Below are positions 41,930-50,499 of a stretch of DNA of 64,000 bases, piece after piece. The translations under genes and the position numbers were made by a program. Within the stretch, counting starts at the first letter, position 1; each line of letters begins with the position of its first letter. Under the pieces are notes generated by a model. That model saw only the letters and a list, made by a program, of their open reading frames with translations. It ran no database searches and was not told where the DNA came from. The stretch is from Acidobacteriales bacterium 59-55 (GTDB lineage: Bacteria > Acidobacteriota > Terriglobia > Terriglobales > Acidobacteriaceae). The stretch lies in NCBI GenBank assembly GCA_001897435.1, contig MKSV01000002.1:194859-258858 (forward strand). Reading direction: 5' to 3'.

Positions 41930-42703
41930 TTACACGACAGAGGTGCGGATGGAGCGCGGGGTCCACGCGGAAGCCTCGGCGACGAAGCGGTGGAAGAGAG
42001 CGCGGGAGGCGGAGCTGATCTCGTAGCTCCGCTCCGGGTGCCACTGCACGCCGAAGACGAAGTGGGTGCTGCCCGGAGCCTGCCCGCCTTCGACGGCCTC
42101 GATGACCGCGTCCTGCGGGCAGCGGGCGGAGACGCGAAGGCCGTCGCCGGGGATAGCGATGGCCTGGTGGTGGCTGGAGTTGACGGGGAGCCGGAGAAAG
42201 CCGTCCTGCTCCGGCGCCTCGGCCGGGGGAACGATGGCGGCGAGCAGCGAGTCGGGCGCGATGGCGGCGGTGTGCGCGATGGCCACGCTGCGCCCGGCGC
42301 GGTGATTGACCGGCATCGGCGCAAGATGCTGGACCAGCGTACCACCGCGCCAGATGTTGAGCGCCTGCGCGCCGAAGCAGATGGCGAAGATGGGCTTGTG
42401 CAGGTTGTGGGCGTCCTGGAGGAGAAGCTCGTCGACGTTCTCGCGGGCGGCGTCGGCGGGGTTCGACTCGGGCACGGGCTCCTGCCCGTACTTGTGGGGA
42501 TTGGCGTCGGCGGGGCTGCCGGGCAGAAGGACGGCCTGGCAGGTGTTGATGAGGTCGGCGGAGGCGCGGGGCGAGGCGTTGAGCGGCATCTCGACGGGAT
42601 GGCCGCCGGATTTTTCGATGGCCTCGGCGTAGACCGCCCAGGAACGGAGATTGTAGTCGGGGTCGGTGCTGGTGGGCAGCGGAATGGCGATGCGGGGCTT
42701 CAT
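41930..42703 (-). CDS. Class I glutamine amidotransferase (gamma-glutamyl-GABA hydrolase-like)
   Basis: A 257-residue protein starting MKPRIAIPLPTSTDPDYN (ATG 42703). Features: LLPGSPADANPHKYGQEPVPES, nucleophile C109 in PIFAICFGAQALN, and the His-Glu pair in GVQWHPERSYE. The family hydrolyses gamma-glutamyl bonds such as in gamma-Glu-GABA (PuuD-like). Substrate not determined. Stands alone between a repeat block and the AIPR gene. Confidence 0.85.
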   Translation of the reverse strand: MKPRIAIPLPTSTDPDYNLRSWAVYAEAIEKSGGHPVEMPLNASPRASADLINTCQAVLLPGSPADANPHKYGQEPVPESNPADAARENVDELLLQDAHNLHKPIFAICFGAQALNIWRGGTLVQHLAPMPVNHRAGRSVAIAHTAAIAPDSLLAAIVPPAEAPEQDGFLRLPVNSSHHQAIAIPGDGLRVSARCPQDAVIEAVEGGQAPGSTHFVFGVQWHPERSYEISSASRALFHRFVAEASAWTPRSIRTSVV

Positions 42704-42856
42704 AGGGCGGAGGTGCGGGTGCTGGGATTTGCGGTCATGTGCCTTGTTTGATGGTAACTCCAAAAGCGGCGGGGGCGGGAGTGTGGGGCCGCGTATGATA
42801 GGTGATTCCCGAGCAGAAATGCTTCGCTTGGATATGAGTGTGGAGGGTGAACAGTC

Positions 42857-44587
42857 TTGGATAAGATCACCGAGTCTTTACTGTCAGAGTTTTCCCAGCA
42901 GAATAACCTCGATACGCTGGATGAAAGCAAGCGGTTTGAACATTTCACTGCTTACATTGTGGTCAAGTCCGAGCATCCTGAAACTTTTGATACGCACGAT
43001 CTTGTTGTTGGAAGTGACACCAACAATACGGGTGGCGTGGATGCTGGAATGGACGCTATTGCGGTAATCGTAAACAACACTTTGCTTACAGATGTTGACG
43101 AAGTTGAGGACGCCACTGCGGGGAGCGGCCCCTTAGAGGTAGAGTTTATTTTCGTTCAGTCCGAGACTTCACTCCACTTCGATGGGGCAAAGATCGGGAC
43201 GTTTGGATTTGGCGTCCTCGATTTTTTTAGCGACAATCCAAAGCTAAAGCAAAATGACAAGGTGGCTGGATACGCTGAAATGATGCGTGCCATCTACAAG
43301 AAGAGCAGCAGGTTTACTCGCGGCAATCCCGTGTGCAAGACTTTTTATGCGACAACAGGTGTTTGGCAGGACGACGCAACCCTAAATTCGAGGATTGAAG
43401 GTGTCAAATCCGACTTAGACAATACTGGCCTATTCAGCATCGTGGAGTTTATCCCTTGCGGTAGAAGTCGCGTGCAGCAGATGTACCAAAAAACCAAGAA
43501 TGCAATTTCAGCGGACTTCGTTTTTTCTGCTCGCGTCACGGTCAAACCGGATATTCCGGGAGTCGGCCAAGCCTATATCGGATTTCTGCCATGGTCCGAG
43601 TATAAGAAACTCATCATTGACGACTCCGGGAACATGAAGGGCGGTTTGTTTTTCGACAACGTGAGGGACTGGCAAGGATTCAACGATGTGAATTCACAAA
43701 TTAGGAACACTTTGGAATCGGACAATAGAAACCGCTTCGTCTTAATGAATAACGGTCTCACTATTATTGCCGCGACCGTTCAGCCTACGGGAGACAAGTT
43801 TTACATCGAAGACTATCAAATTGTGAACGGGTGCCAGACCTCCAATGTTCTCTTTGCGGAGAGGGCAATCCTCGATGATAATGTCACCCTTCCGATTCGG
43901 CTTATCAGTACACAGGATGAGAATGTAACTAACGCAATCGTTAAGGCCAACAATTGGCAAACGCAGGTTAAGGAGGAGCAGCTATTCGCCCTACAGGAAT
44001 ATCCGAAAACACTTGAGGCCTATTTCAATTCCGTGTCCAGTCCGGAGCGACTTTATTTTGAGCGTCGTTCCCGACAATACGACAGTCAGCCGGTTGAGAA
44101 AACTAGAATCGTAACTTTTGATGGATTGATTCGATCGTTCGCGGCCATGTTCCTTGATGAACCCCACCGAACGACGCGAAATTTCAAGAGCATCAAAGCG
44201 AAACTTGGTTCGGAAATATTTGCCAAGGACCAACGTATGGAACCTTATTACGTTTCCGCGCTTGCGCAATACAAATTGGAGTTTCTATTTCGTAACGGAC
44301 ACCTTGAAATTAAGTACCGACCAGCTCGATACCATATGTTGTTCGCGCTGAGAATACTGATTGCAGGGATTGATAGACCCCAAATGACGGCTTACAAAAT
44401 GGAAGCATATTGCAATAAAATCTCCAGCGCGCTCAGCGATCAAATCACTTCAGACAAGTACATTGCAGCAGCAGCGCAAATTATCGATACTGCATCCCAA
44501 GGTGGGGCACTTAACCGGGACTCGATACGAACCGAGCCATTTACAAATGCGGTCCGGGACGCCGCACTCGAGCATCCTGGCATATAA
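42857..44587 (+). CDS. AIPR-family abortive-infection (phage resistance) protein
   Basis: A 576-residue protein. The middle holds FVLMNNGLTIIAATVQ and IEDYQIVNGCQTSNVLF, which match the AIPR core (NNG-T-I and NGxQTS). NAIVKANNWQTQVKEEQLFAL follows, then a helical C-terminal part. AIPR proteins protect against phage, in some cases within abortive-infection systems. Composition is visibly more AT-rich than the neighbours, suggesting horizontal transfer. The start ATG follows GGAGGGTGAACAGTCTTGG. No partner gene is adjacent. Confidence 0.85.
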   Translation: MDKITESLLSEFSQQNNLDTLDESKRFEHFTAYIVVKSEHPETFDTHDLVVGSDTNNTGGVDAGMDAIAVIVNNTLLTDVDEVEDATAGSGPLEVEFIFVQSETSLHFDGAKIGTFGFGVLDFFSDNPKLKQNDKVAGYAEMMRAIYKKSSRFTRGNPVCKTFYATTGVWQDDATLNSRIEGVKSDLDNTGLFSIVEFIPCGRSRVQQMYQKTKNAISADFVFSARVTVKPDIPGVGQAYIGFLPWSEYKKLIIDDSGNMKGGLFFDNVRDWQGFNDVNSQIRNTLESDNRNRFVLMNNGLTIIAATVQPTGDKFYIEDYQIVNGCQTSNVLFAERAILDDNVTLPIRLISTQDENVTNAIVKANNWQTQVKEEQLFALQEYPKTLEAYFNSVSSPERLYFERRSRQYDSQPVEKTRIVTFDGLIRSFAAMFLDEPHRTTRNFKSIKAKLGSEIFAKDQRMEPYYVSALAQYKLEFLFRNGHLEIKYRPARYHMLFALRILIAGIDRPQMTAYKMEAYCNKISSALSDQITSDKYIAAAAQIIDTASQGGALNRDSIRTEPFTNAVRDAALEHPGI

Positions 44588-45155
44588 AGCAGCCCAGGCG
44601 CTGCCGCTTCTTAGCAGGTTTGTTTTTTCAACTCTCTTTCCCGGCCAGCGCGATGAGGCGGCTTCGGTCGAGATGACGTGATTTGGTGGTTGGGGGGCGG
44701 TCGTGGCTCCCACCCTTTGTGCAAAAAGCGCACAAAGGATGGGGCACCCATGCATTCGCGCTTTGGGGGTTTTGGTTGTAAACGCAGATCCCTCCGCTTC
44801 GCTGCGGGATGACAACAAAGGAACAGCGTGTCTTTGCTTCGGGCGGGATGGCGTGGGCGGAGAGGAAGGCATTCCCCAGGGGCTGAAGCCCCGGTTTTGG
44901 GCGCTGGGATAGAGGCCAAGGCTGAAGCCTTGGCGTACCCAGAGGCAACGACAACGACATCCCTTTACGACAACGACATACCTTTACGACAACGGCATAC
45001 CTTTACGACAACGGCAACCCTTTACGACAACGGCATACCTTTACGACAACGGCAACCCTTTACGACAATGACAACCCTTTACGACAACGGCATACCTTTA
45101 CGACAACGGCATACCTTTACGACAACGGCATCCCTTTACGACTACGGCATACCTA
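44588..45155 (+). repeat. Repeat block with 19-bp tandem array
   Basis: Contains a half repeat A (44666-44679), a B block (44866-44943), and ten copies of a 19-base unit CCTTTACGACAACGGCATA (44962-45152) replacing the usual hexamer spacer. No closing A element is seen. The unit is not a multiple of three and no gene is supported. Confidence 0.75.
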
Positions 45156-45161
45156 CAAATG

Positions 45162-45197
45162 AAATGGCGTTCTCGGTGGGTTGAGAACGCCATTTTT
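45162..45197 (-). terminator. Stem-loop terminator after yidC
   Basis: AAATGGCGTTCTC pairs with GAGAACGCCATTT around an 8-base loop. It lies 44 bases beyond the yidC stop and has T-rich flanks on both strands (TTTTT on plus). Confidence 0.75.
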
Positions 45198-45240
45198 ATC
45201 TGGATGGTGCCTATCTTTATGTTGTTTGGGTTTGGTGCGG

Positions 45241-47091
45241 TCAGGATTTACCCTGAATGACTTTGGGGCTGGCTTTGCCTCCGGTGCCGGACTTGCGGCG
45301 GGCGCGTTTGGCGGCGAGCTGGCGCATCTCCTTGCCCAGGCTGGTGCGGTTCATCACCCCTTGCTGGATGATGCCGATGAAGTTACCGACCGCCCAGTAG
45401 AGCGCGAGGCCCGCGCCGTAGTACCAGGTGAACCAGCCCGAGATGGCCGGCATGGTGAAGGCCATCAGCTTCTGCTGCTGGGCATCGACGCCGGGCGACG
45501 GCGTGTACCACTGCACCAGGAACTGGCTGATAACCATGACGATGGGCAGAATATGCCAGGGGTCCGGGTTCTGCAGGTCGGGAATCCAGAGCCAGTGGGC
45601 GTGGCGCAGCTCGACGACGCGGGGCAGCATGCCGTAGAAGGCGTAGAGCAGCGGCAGGGTGATCAGCGTCGGGATGCAGCCGCCGAACATGTTGACTCCA
45701 TTGTCTTTCTGGAGCTTCATGATCTCGGCGTTCATCTCGGTCTTCTTCGGATCGGTGGCCTTGTACTTCTTGTAGCGCTCCTTGATGGCGTTCATCTGCG
45801 GCTGGATGCGCTGCATCTTCAGGCCGTTCTGCATGGTCTTGATGCGGAAGGGCAGCATGAGGATGTTGATGAGGATGGTGAGGATGATGATCGCCCAGCC
45901 CCAGTTGGTGACGCCGGCGGAGTGGATGTACTGGAGCGAGATGAAGAGGTACTTGCCGATGACGCCGAAGAAGCCGAAGTCGACGATGGACTCGAGGTTG
46001 GGGCCGTTGTTGGCGGCCTTGACGGCCTTGAGGACGCTGATGGCCTTGGGCCCGACGTAGACGCGGGTGGAGACGGGGCCGGAGGTGTCGCCGATGGCCG
46101 CGCCGAGAACCGGGATCATGATGGGCTTGGTCGCCGGGGAGCCGCTGCCGAACCCGGTGCGGTGGATGGTCTTGGCGACGTCGAGCTCGGTGTGCAGCGA
46201 GGCGAGGGTGGCGGTGTCCGGCGCGTCGGGAAGGAAGACGGCGGCGAAGAAGGCGTCGCCGACGCCCGCCCACTGGATGGGTCCGTTGATGGTGGCGCCG
46301 CCCGAGACCTTCTTGGGATCGATGTGCTCGGTCTTGCCGCTGATGTTGGTGGCGAGCTGCGAGCTGCCGTAGGAGTCGCGGTTGTTCTGGTCGCCGAAGC
46401 CGCCGGGCCAGCTCAGCAGGGCGCGGACCGGGATGCCGTTGCGGGTGACCTGGACGGTGGCGTGCAGGACATAGGTCTCGTCGAAGGAGAAGGTCTTGAC
46501 GACGTCGAGGCCGCCCTCGGAGTAGGTGAAGGTCAGCTTGGCCGGGACGGCGAGGTGGCCGGTGGCCGAGGGAACGTAGAGCGCCTGATTAATGCTGGTG
46601 GTCAGCGCCGGCTCGTAGGTGTAGATCGAGAGCGGATAGCCGAACTTCTCGGCCGCCTGGTCGTGGACGATGTCGAGCGGCTTGCCTTCGTCGGTCTTGT
46701 AGCGCTTGAGGATCCAGCTCGTGACCTCGCCGCCCTTATTGGAGAAGGTGATGCGGTAAAGCTCGTTCTCGATGACGGTGGTGGAGACGGCGGCGGCCTT
46801 GACGGCAGGGGCGGCGGTCTTTGCCGAGGCTCCCTTGGCCGCGGCTTCCTTTGTTACTGCCGCGGGCTGGGTGCTCGCCGCGGTGCCGGGCTGACTGCCG
46901 GCGGGGGTGTTTGCCGGGGCAGGCGTATTTTGCGCCGTCGCTGCGGCGGGGGCCTTGGGAGATGCCGGTTTGGGCTTGGTCGATTGGAAGTACTGGAGTC
47001 CGAAGAAGACTGCGACCATGACGAGCATCATCAGGAGAAACGAGTGGTTGTCCTGTCCGCCCTGCTGATTGGGGTTCTTAAACTCTGCCAA
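45241..47091 (-). CDS. yidC: Membrane protein insertase YidC/OxaA
   Basis: A 616-residue protein with an N-terminal TM helix (FLLMMLVMVAVFFGLQYF), a long Ala/Pro linker, the periplasmic P1 domain (beta-rich, about 100-370), then the conserved core: VTNWGWAIIILTILINILMLPFRIKTMQ, LKMQRIQPQMNAIKERYK, then GGCIPTLITLPLLYAFYGML and a final helix region ending basic. The hydrophilic-groove Arg lies in the LPFRIK loop. It inserts proteins into the inner membrane and lies 61 bases downstream of yidD. Confidence 0.96.
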   Translation of the reverse strand: MAEFKNPNQQGGQDNHSFLLMMLVMVAVFFGLQYFQSTKPKPASPKAPAAATAQNTPAPANTPAGSQPGTAASTQPAAVTKEAAAKGASAKTAAPAVKAAAVSTTVIENELYRITFSNKGGEVTSWILKRYKTDEGKPLDIVHDQAAEKFGYPLSIYTYEPALTTSINQALYVPSATGHLAVPAKLTFTYSEGGLDVVKTFSFDETYVLHATVQVTRNGIPVRALLSWPGGFGDQNNRDSYGSSQLATNISGKTEHIDPKKVSGGATINGPIQWAGVGDAFFAAVFLPDAPDTATLASLHTELDVAKTIHRTGFGSGSPATKPIMIPVLGAAIGDTSGPVSTRVYVGPKAISVLKAVKAANNGPNLESIVDFGFFGVIGKYLFISLQYIHSAGVTNWGWAIIILTILINILMLPFRIKTMQNGLKMQRIQPQMNAIKERYKKYKATDPKKTEMNAEIMKLQKDNGVNMFGGCIPTLITLPLLYAFYGMLPRVVELRHAHWLWIPDLQNPDPWHILPIVMVISQFLVQWYTPSPGVDAQQQKLMAFTMPAISGWFTWYYGAGLALYWAVGNFIGIIQQGVMNRTSLGKEMRQLAAKRARRKSGTGGKASPKVIQGKS

Positions 47092-47152
47092 GTAAATTTC
47101 CTATTCTTTGCTGAACGTGAGACGGCGTTGGCGCGAACGCCGCACCATCTCG

Positions 47153-47443
47153 TTATGGTAAATGGTCCTTGTGAATAGAGACGGTCGATGTTGGGCCGGA
47201 GTCTCGATTGGGCACGGGATCGAGGCCGCCTTTGGCAAAGGGATGGCAACGGGCGAAGCGGCGCAACGCCAGCCACGAACCTCGAAGCAGGCCGAAACGG
47301 ACCAGCGCAACGTAGGCGTACTCCGAACAGGTGGGCAGGTAGAGGCACTGCGAGGGGCTGAAGGCGTGCAGGACGGGCGAGACCACGGTCTTGTAAACAC
47401 CGAAGGCAATGCGGATAACGAGCTTGGGCTGGGGGTCGGGCAT
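47153..47443 (-). CDS. yidD: Membrane protein insertion efficiency factor YidD
   Basis: A 96-residue protein with the family signature [19 protein letters not shown] and [13 protein letters not shown]. YidD is a small membrane-associated partner of YidC. The start was set at the ATG at 47443. The ORF continues upstream through repeat and parS DNA without protein-like sequence. Co-directional and adjacent to yidC. Confidence 0.93.
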   Translation of the reverse strand: MPDPQPKLVIRIAFGVYKTVVSPVLHAFSPSQCLYLPTCSEYAYVALVRFGLLRGSWLALRRFARCHPFAKGGLDPVPNRDSGPTSTVSIHKDHLP

Positions 47444-47510
47444 CGGGCGCCTGTGTGAACATTGTCGCCCATTGCGCGCAATGGCGGCGCGGCGGAATGA
47501 TTGGAGCAAA

Positions 47511-47526
47511 TGTTCCACGTGGAACA
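47511..47526. promoter_or_regulatory. parS site 1
   Basis: Perfect TGTTCCACGTGGAACA palindrome, upstream of yidD. Binding site for the ParB protein encoded at 50500-51414 (known parS consensus TGTTNCACGTGNAACA). Confidence 0.9.
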
Positions 47527-47604
47527 TTTTGGCCGCTTTGAACCCGCCGACGTAGTTAAGCTGTTTATAATCAACATCATGCCCCATTGATTCCATGAAC
47601 ATGC

Positions 47605-47650
47605 AATACAGGGGTCTCTCCGCTTCTCTTCGCTTCGGTCGAGATGACGT
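47605..47650 (+). repeat. Repeat A, single copy, between parS sites 1 and 2
   Basis: AATACAGGGGTCTCTCC to GGTCGAGATGACGT with a short non-palindromic centre (GCTTCTCTTCGCTT). No B block attached. Confidence 0.7.
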
Positions 47651-47692
47651 GTTTTTATGACCGCTCTTAATTAATAAGGCTGGGCTGAAAAA

Positions 47693-47708
47693 TGTTCCAC
47701 GTGGAACA
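47693..47708. promoter_or_regulatory. parS site 2
   Basis: Perfect 16-bp palindrome TGTTCCACGTGGAACA, followed by a GGTTGCT/GGTTGCC heptamer array (about 47725-47830). Confidence 0.9.
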
Positions 47709-47724
47709 TTCCACGAAAGAATGT

Positions 47725-47830
47725 TGCTGGTTGCTGGTTGCCGGTTGCTGGTTGCTGGTTGCCGGTTGCCGGTTGCTGGTTGCCGGTTGCCGGTTGCCGG
47801 TTGCCGGTTGCTGGTTGCTGGTTGGCGGGT
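47725..47830 (+). repeat. GGTTGCT/GGTTGCC heptamer array
   Basis: About fifteen tandem 7-base units with T/C alternation at the last position. Related units occur at 48725-48750 and, in the opposite strand, at 48010-48060 and 48965-49035, that is, throughout the parS cluster. Confidence 0.75.
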
Positions 47831-47853
47831 GGCGGGCGGCGGGCGGTCGCGAA

Positions 47854-47869
47854 TGTTCCACGTGGAACA
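47854..47869. promoter_or_regulatory. parS site 3
   Basis: Perfect palindrome within the left inverted-repeat arm, after a GGCGGTCGCGAA flank that mirrors site 7. Confidence 0.9.
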
Positions 47870-47994
47870 TTCGTTTTCTGTCATTCTACTTAGAGCCCTT
47901 ACCCTGTCAGATGCAGCTTCCGTTTGTCATTCCCGAAGGGAATCTGCGTATTACCCGAACCGGCATGACCGCATCCGGAAGAGAGATGCTCCAA

Positions 47995-48010
47995 TGTTCC
48001 ACGTGGAACA
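47995..48010. promoter_or_regulatory. parS site 4
   Basis: Perfect palindrome near the end of the left inverted-repeat arm, 85 bases before the rsmG start. Confidence 0.9.
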
Positions 48011-48095
48011 TTCGCGACCGCAGGGAACAACCAGCACTCGCAACCAGCAACCACCAACCACCAGCCCCCGCATCTGCGATACTGAACTCTCTTCG

Positions 48096-48692
48096 ATGCC
48101 CGCCCTCCCTGAATCCCGAATCGCCGCTCTGCTCGCGCCTTATCTGGCCGTACCGCCTGCTCTCTTTGGTCAGCTCTCTCTTTATCTCGACCTTCTGCTC
48201 AAGTGGAACGCACGCACCAACCTGACCGCCATCCGCGAACCGGAGGAGATCGTTTGCCGCCACTTCGGCGAGAGCCTCTTCGCTGCTCAACGTCTGGGGC
48301 CGTGCGAGACGCTGCTCGATCTCGGCTCCGGCGCCGGCTTTCCCGGCCTGCCCATCGCGCTGCTGCGGCCGGAGATTCAAGTGACGCTGGCCGAATCGCA
48401 GGGCAAAAAGGCTGTCTTCCTGCGCGAGGCGGCGCGAACGTTGGGGCTAAGCGTCGAAGTCTGGGGCAATCGGGCCGAAGCCCTGCCCCCGGAGCGCCGC
48501 TTCGACACGGTTACGCTGCGCGCGGTCGACAATATGGCCGCGGCGTTGGTCGCAGCCGAGCCGCGGGCTGCACACCGGCTTGTTTTGCTGACCAGTAGGG
48601 CCGGAGCGCCGTCCTTGCCTGATTTTCCCGAACGAATTGAGATTGCGATCCCAGGGTCCGAAGACCGCATCCTGCTTTTGGCTACGCGCTGA
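48096..48692 (+). CDS. rsmG: 16S rRNA 7-methylguanosine-527 methyltransferase
   Basis: A 198-residue enzyme (GidB) with the family start LLKWNARTNLTAIREPEEI and the SAM motif LLDLGSGAGFPGLPIAL. It methylates G527 of 16S rRNA, and its gene is commonly beside parAB near the origin. The ATG at 48096 was chosen for family length. The open frame upstream runs through parS and repeat DNA. It is flanked by four parS sites on each side of its coding region. Confidence 0.95.
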   Translation: MPALPESRIAALLAPYLAVPPALFGQLSLYLDLLLKWNARTNLTAIREPEEIVCRHFGESLFAAQRLGPCETLLDLGSGAGFPGLPIALLRPEIQVTLAESQGKKAVFLREAARTLGLSVEVWGNRAEALPPERRFDTVTLRAVDNMAAALVAAEPRAAHRLVLLTSRAGAPSLPDFPERIEIAIPGSEDRILLLATR

Positions 48693-48694
48693 GT

Positions 48695-48710
48695 GTTCCA
48701 CGTGGAACAT
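48695..48710. promoter_or_regulatory. parS site 5
   Basis: Perfect palindrome 2 bases after the rsmG stop. Confidence 0.9.
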
Positions 48711-48770
48711 TTCAACTGCGGTTGTTCGTTGCTGGTTGCTGGTTGTTTCCCTGTCGATTGGTGGGGCGAG

Positions 48771-48786
48771 TGTTCCACGTGGAACA
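48771..48786. promoter_or_regulatory. parS site 6
   Basis: Perfect palindrome at the start of the right inverted-repeat arm, counterpart of site 4. Confidence 0.9.
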
Positions 48787-48936
48787 TTGGAGCATCTCTT
48801 CCGGATGCGGTCACGCCGGTTCGGGTAATACGCAGATTCCCTTCGGGAATGACAAACAAACGGAAGCCGCACCTGACAGGGCAGGGGCTCTAACCGCAGA
48901 TTCCCTCGCTACGCTGCAGCAATGACAGAAAACAAA

Positions 48937-48952
48937 TGTTCCACGTGGAACA
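48937..48952. promoter_or_regulatory. parS site 7
   Basis: Perfect palindrome in the right arm, counterpart of site 3, followed by an AACCAACAACCAGCACCC array. Confidence 0.9.
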
Positions 48953-49054
48953 TTCACGACCGCAGGGAACAACCAACAACCAACAACCAGCACCCAGCAA
49001 CCAACAACCAGCACCCAGCACCCAGCAACCAATCACGAACAACCGCCCTTGAAA

Positions 49055-49070
49055 TGTTCCACGTGGAACA
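49055..49070. promoter_or_regulatory. parS site 8
   Basis: Perfect palindrome about 150 bases before parA, the last of the cluster. A close-by site could also affect parA expression. Confidence 0.9.
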
Positions 49071-49218
49071 AAAGTTTTCCACATCGCTCCGCTCGCAACC
49101 CGTCTGAATATGGCGCAAAACCTGCCTTCCACAAGTTCTCCACAGCCTTGGCCGCTTCTGCACAAGCACAGCACGGTTGCTTCCAATCGCTGTGCCCGAT
49201 ACCCTTCTCCTACCTCTC

Positions 49219-50166
49219 ATGACCGCGAATTCTCCAGCCAGCAATCCGAAACAGGACACTCCAGAGCCGCCCGCAGCCCGTTCCAAGGTCATCGCCGTCG
49301 TTAATCAGAAGGGCGGCGTGGGCAAGACCACCACCGCCATCAACCTGGCCGCCGCGCTCGCGCTCGAAGGCCTGCCTACGCTGCTGATCGATTGCGATCC
49401 CCAGGCGAATACCACCGGGGGACTCGGATTCGGGCGCGACGAGGCCCGCAGCAGCATCTACGACCTGCTGATGGGACATGCTGCGGCGGAGACGGTCATC
49501 GTCGCGACCGAGGTCGACAATCTTTCGCTGATTCCGGGCAGCAAGAACCTGATCGGAGCCAATCTGGAGCTGGTGGCGCAGGACCGGCGCGAGTACCGGC
49601 TGCGCGATGCGCTGGAGCCGGTGCGGGCGAAGTACCCCTTTATTTTGTTGGATTGCCCGCCGGCGTTGGACCTGCTCACCCTTAATTCGCTGGTGGCTGC
49701 CGATGGGCTGCTGGTGCCGATGCAGGCCGAGTACTTTGCGCTGGAAGGGATCTCGGAGCTGATGTCGACGCTCGACCGCGTGACCCAGGCGTTCAATTCG
49801 ACGCTGACGCTCGAAGGCGTGCTTCTGACCATGTATGACGACCGCACCAACCTCTCGCAGCAGGTGTCGGAGAATCTGAAGGGATTTTTTACCGACAAGC
49901 TGCTGAAGACGACGATTCCGCGCAACATCCGGCTGGCGGAGGCTCCGAGTCATGGCAAGCCGGTGGCGCTCTACGATGCCAAGTCGAGGGGCGCGGAGGC
50001 TTATCGCGAGCTGGCGCTCGAAGTGCTGGCGCGCAACGAGATGGAGAGTCCGGAGGTGAAGCGGCGGAAGGCTGCGGCGGCTGCCGCGGCTGCCGCGGCG
50101 AGTTCGCTGAAGTCGTTTCAGCAGCCGGAGAAGAAGAGTCGGTTTTGGAGGGGGAAGGGGAGTTGA
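49219..50166 (+). CDS. parA: Chromosome partitioning ATPase ParA (Soj-like)
   Basis: A 315-residue P-loop ATPase with the deviant Walker A motif [16 protein letters not shown], the [12 protein letters not shown] segment and FILLDCPP. It is a chromosomal Soj-type protein with a short N-terminal extension and an Ala-rich, basic C-terminal tail ([13 protein letters not shown]). It works with ParB on parS sites to separate origins. The ATG at 49219 was chosen for conservation after the short leader. An in-frame TTG at 49177 is possible but unsupported. Confidence 0.93.
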   Translation: MTANSPASNPKQDTPEPPAARSKVIAVVNQKGGVGKTTTAINLAAALALEGLPTLLIDCDPQANTTGGLGFGRDEARSSIYDLLMGHAAAETVIVATEVDNLSLIPGSKNLIGANLELVAQDRREYRLRDALEPVRAKYPFILLDCPPALDLLTLNSLVAADGLLVPMQAEYFALEGISELMSTLDRVTQAFNSTLTLEGVLLTMYDDRTNLSQQVSENLKGFFTDKLLKTTIPRNIRLAEAPSHGKPVALYDAKSRGAEAYRELALEVLARNEMESPEVKRRKAAAAAAAAAASSLKSFQQPEKKSRFWRGKGS

Positions 50167-50184
50167 TGTTTTTGTTGAAGCGTA

Positions 50185-50376
50185 CCTCAGGGGCTAAAGC
50201 CCCCCGCTCCAACGGACATGGATGGCACGGCTGAAGCCGTGCCCTTAAGCAAGGCGAGAAGAAGCTGCGGCAACGGCGGCAGAAGCAAAAGGCAAAAGCA
50301 AAAGACAAAGGCAAAAGCAAGAAAAGAGCAAATACAGGGGTCTCTCCACTGCGCTTCGCTCCGGTCGAGATGACGT
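50185..50376 (+). repeat. Composite repeat B-spacer-A between parA and parB
   Basis: A diverged B-like block (GGGGCTAAAGCCCC and GCACGGCTGAAGCCGTGC at about 50189-50250), a spacer of AAAAGCAAA/GGCAAA type units, then repeat A (50330-50376). The rest of the gap to parB (50377-50499) is a Gln/Glu/Val-rich short-repeat stretch, probably not coding. Confidence 0.75.
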
Positions 50377-50499
50377 GAGTTGGTGGAAGCAAAAGTGGAA
50401 GTAGAAGTAGGAGCAGAAGTAGAAGCAGAAGCAGAACAGATGCAACAACAGCAAATATTGAAGCAGCAGCGAAGTTCACTGGAGAAAGCGTCGTCTACT

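Larger units (their letters stand above)
47838..48030 (+). repeat. Left arm of a long inverted repeat flanking rsmG
   Basis: This arm contains two parS sites, TTTTCTGTCATT, the GTCATTCCCGAAGGGAAT palindrome and a CCCTGCGGTCG-type end. Its reverse complement, with an insertion of about 40 bases and scattered changes, is found at 48771-48970 on the other side of rsmG. Confidence 0.75.
48771..48970 (-). repeat. Right arm of the inverted repeat flanking rsmG
   Basis: Reverse complement of 47838-48030 with small changes and an insertion containing CTACGCTGCAGC. It carries parS sites 6 and 7. Confidence 0.75.

Noticed and set aside
44962..45152. Tandem 19-bp repeats as a possible CRISPR array
   Set aside because: Units are contiguous without unique spacers, and no cas gene is in the window.
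45181..47178. Long plus-strand ORF opposite yidC, and similar ones opposite the RND pumps (55408-56994, 56883-59060)
   Set aside because: Composition is Gly/Asp/Val-rich with no family motifs; the opposite strand encodes well-known proteins over the same span.
47667..48893. Short ORFs with FHVEH, STWNI or PRGT words around rsmG
   Set aside because: These are translations of parS palindromes and heptamer repeats in different frames.
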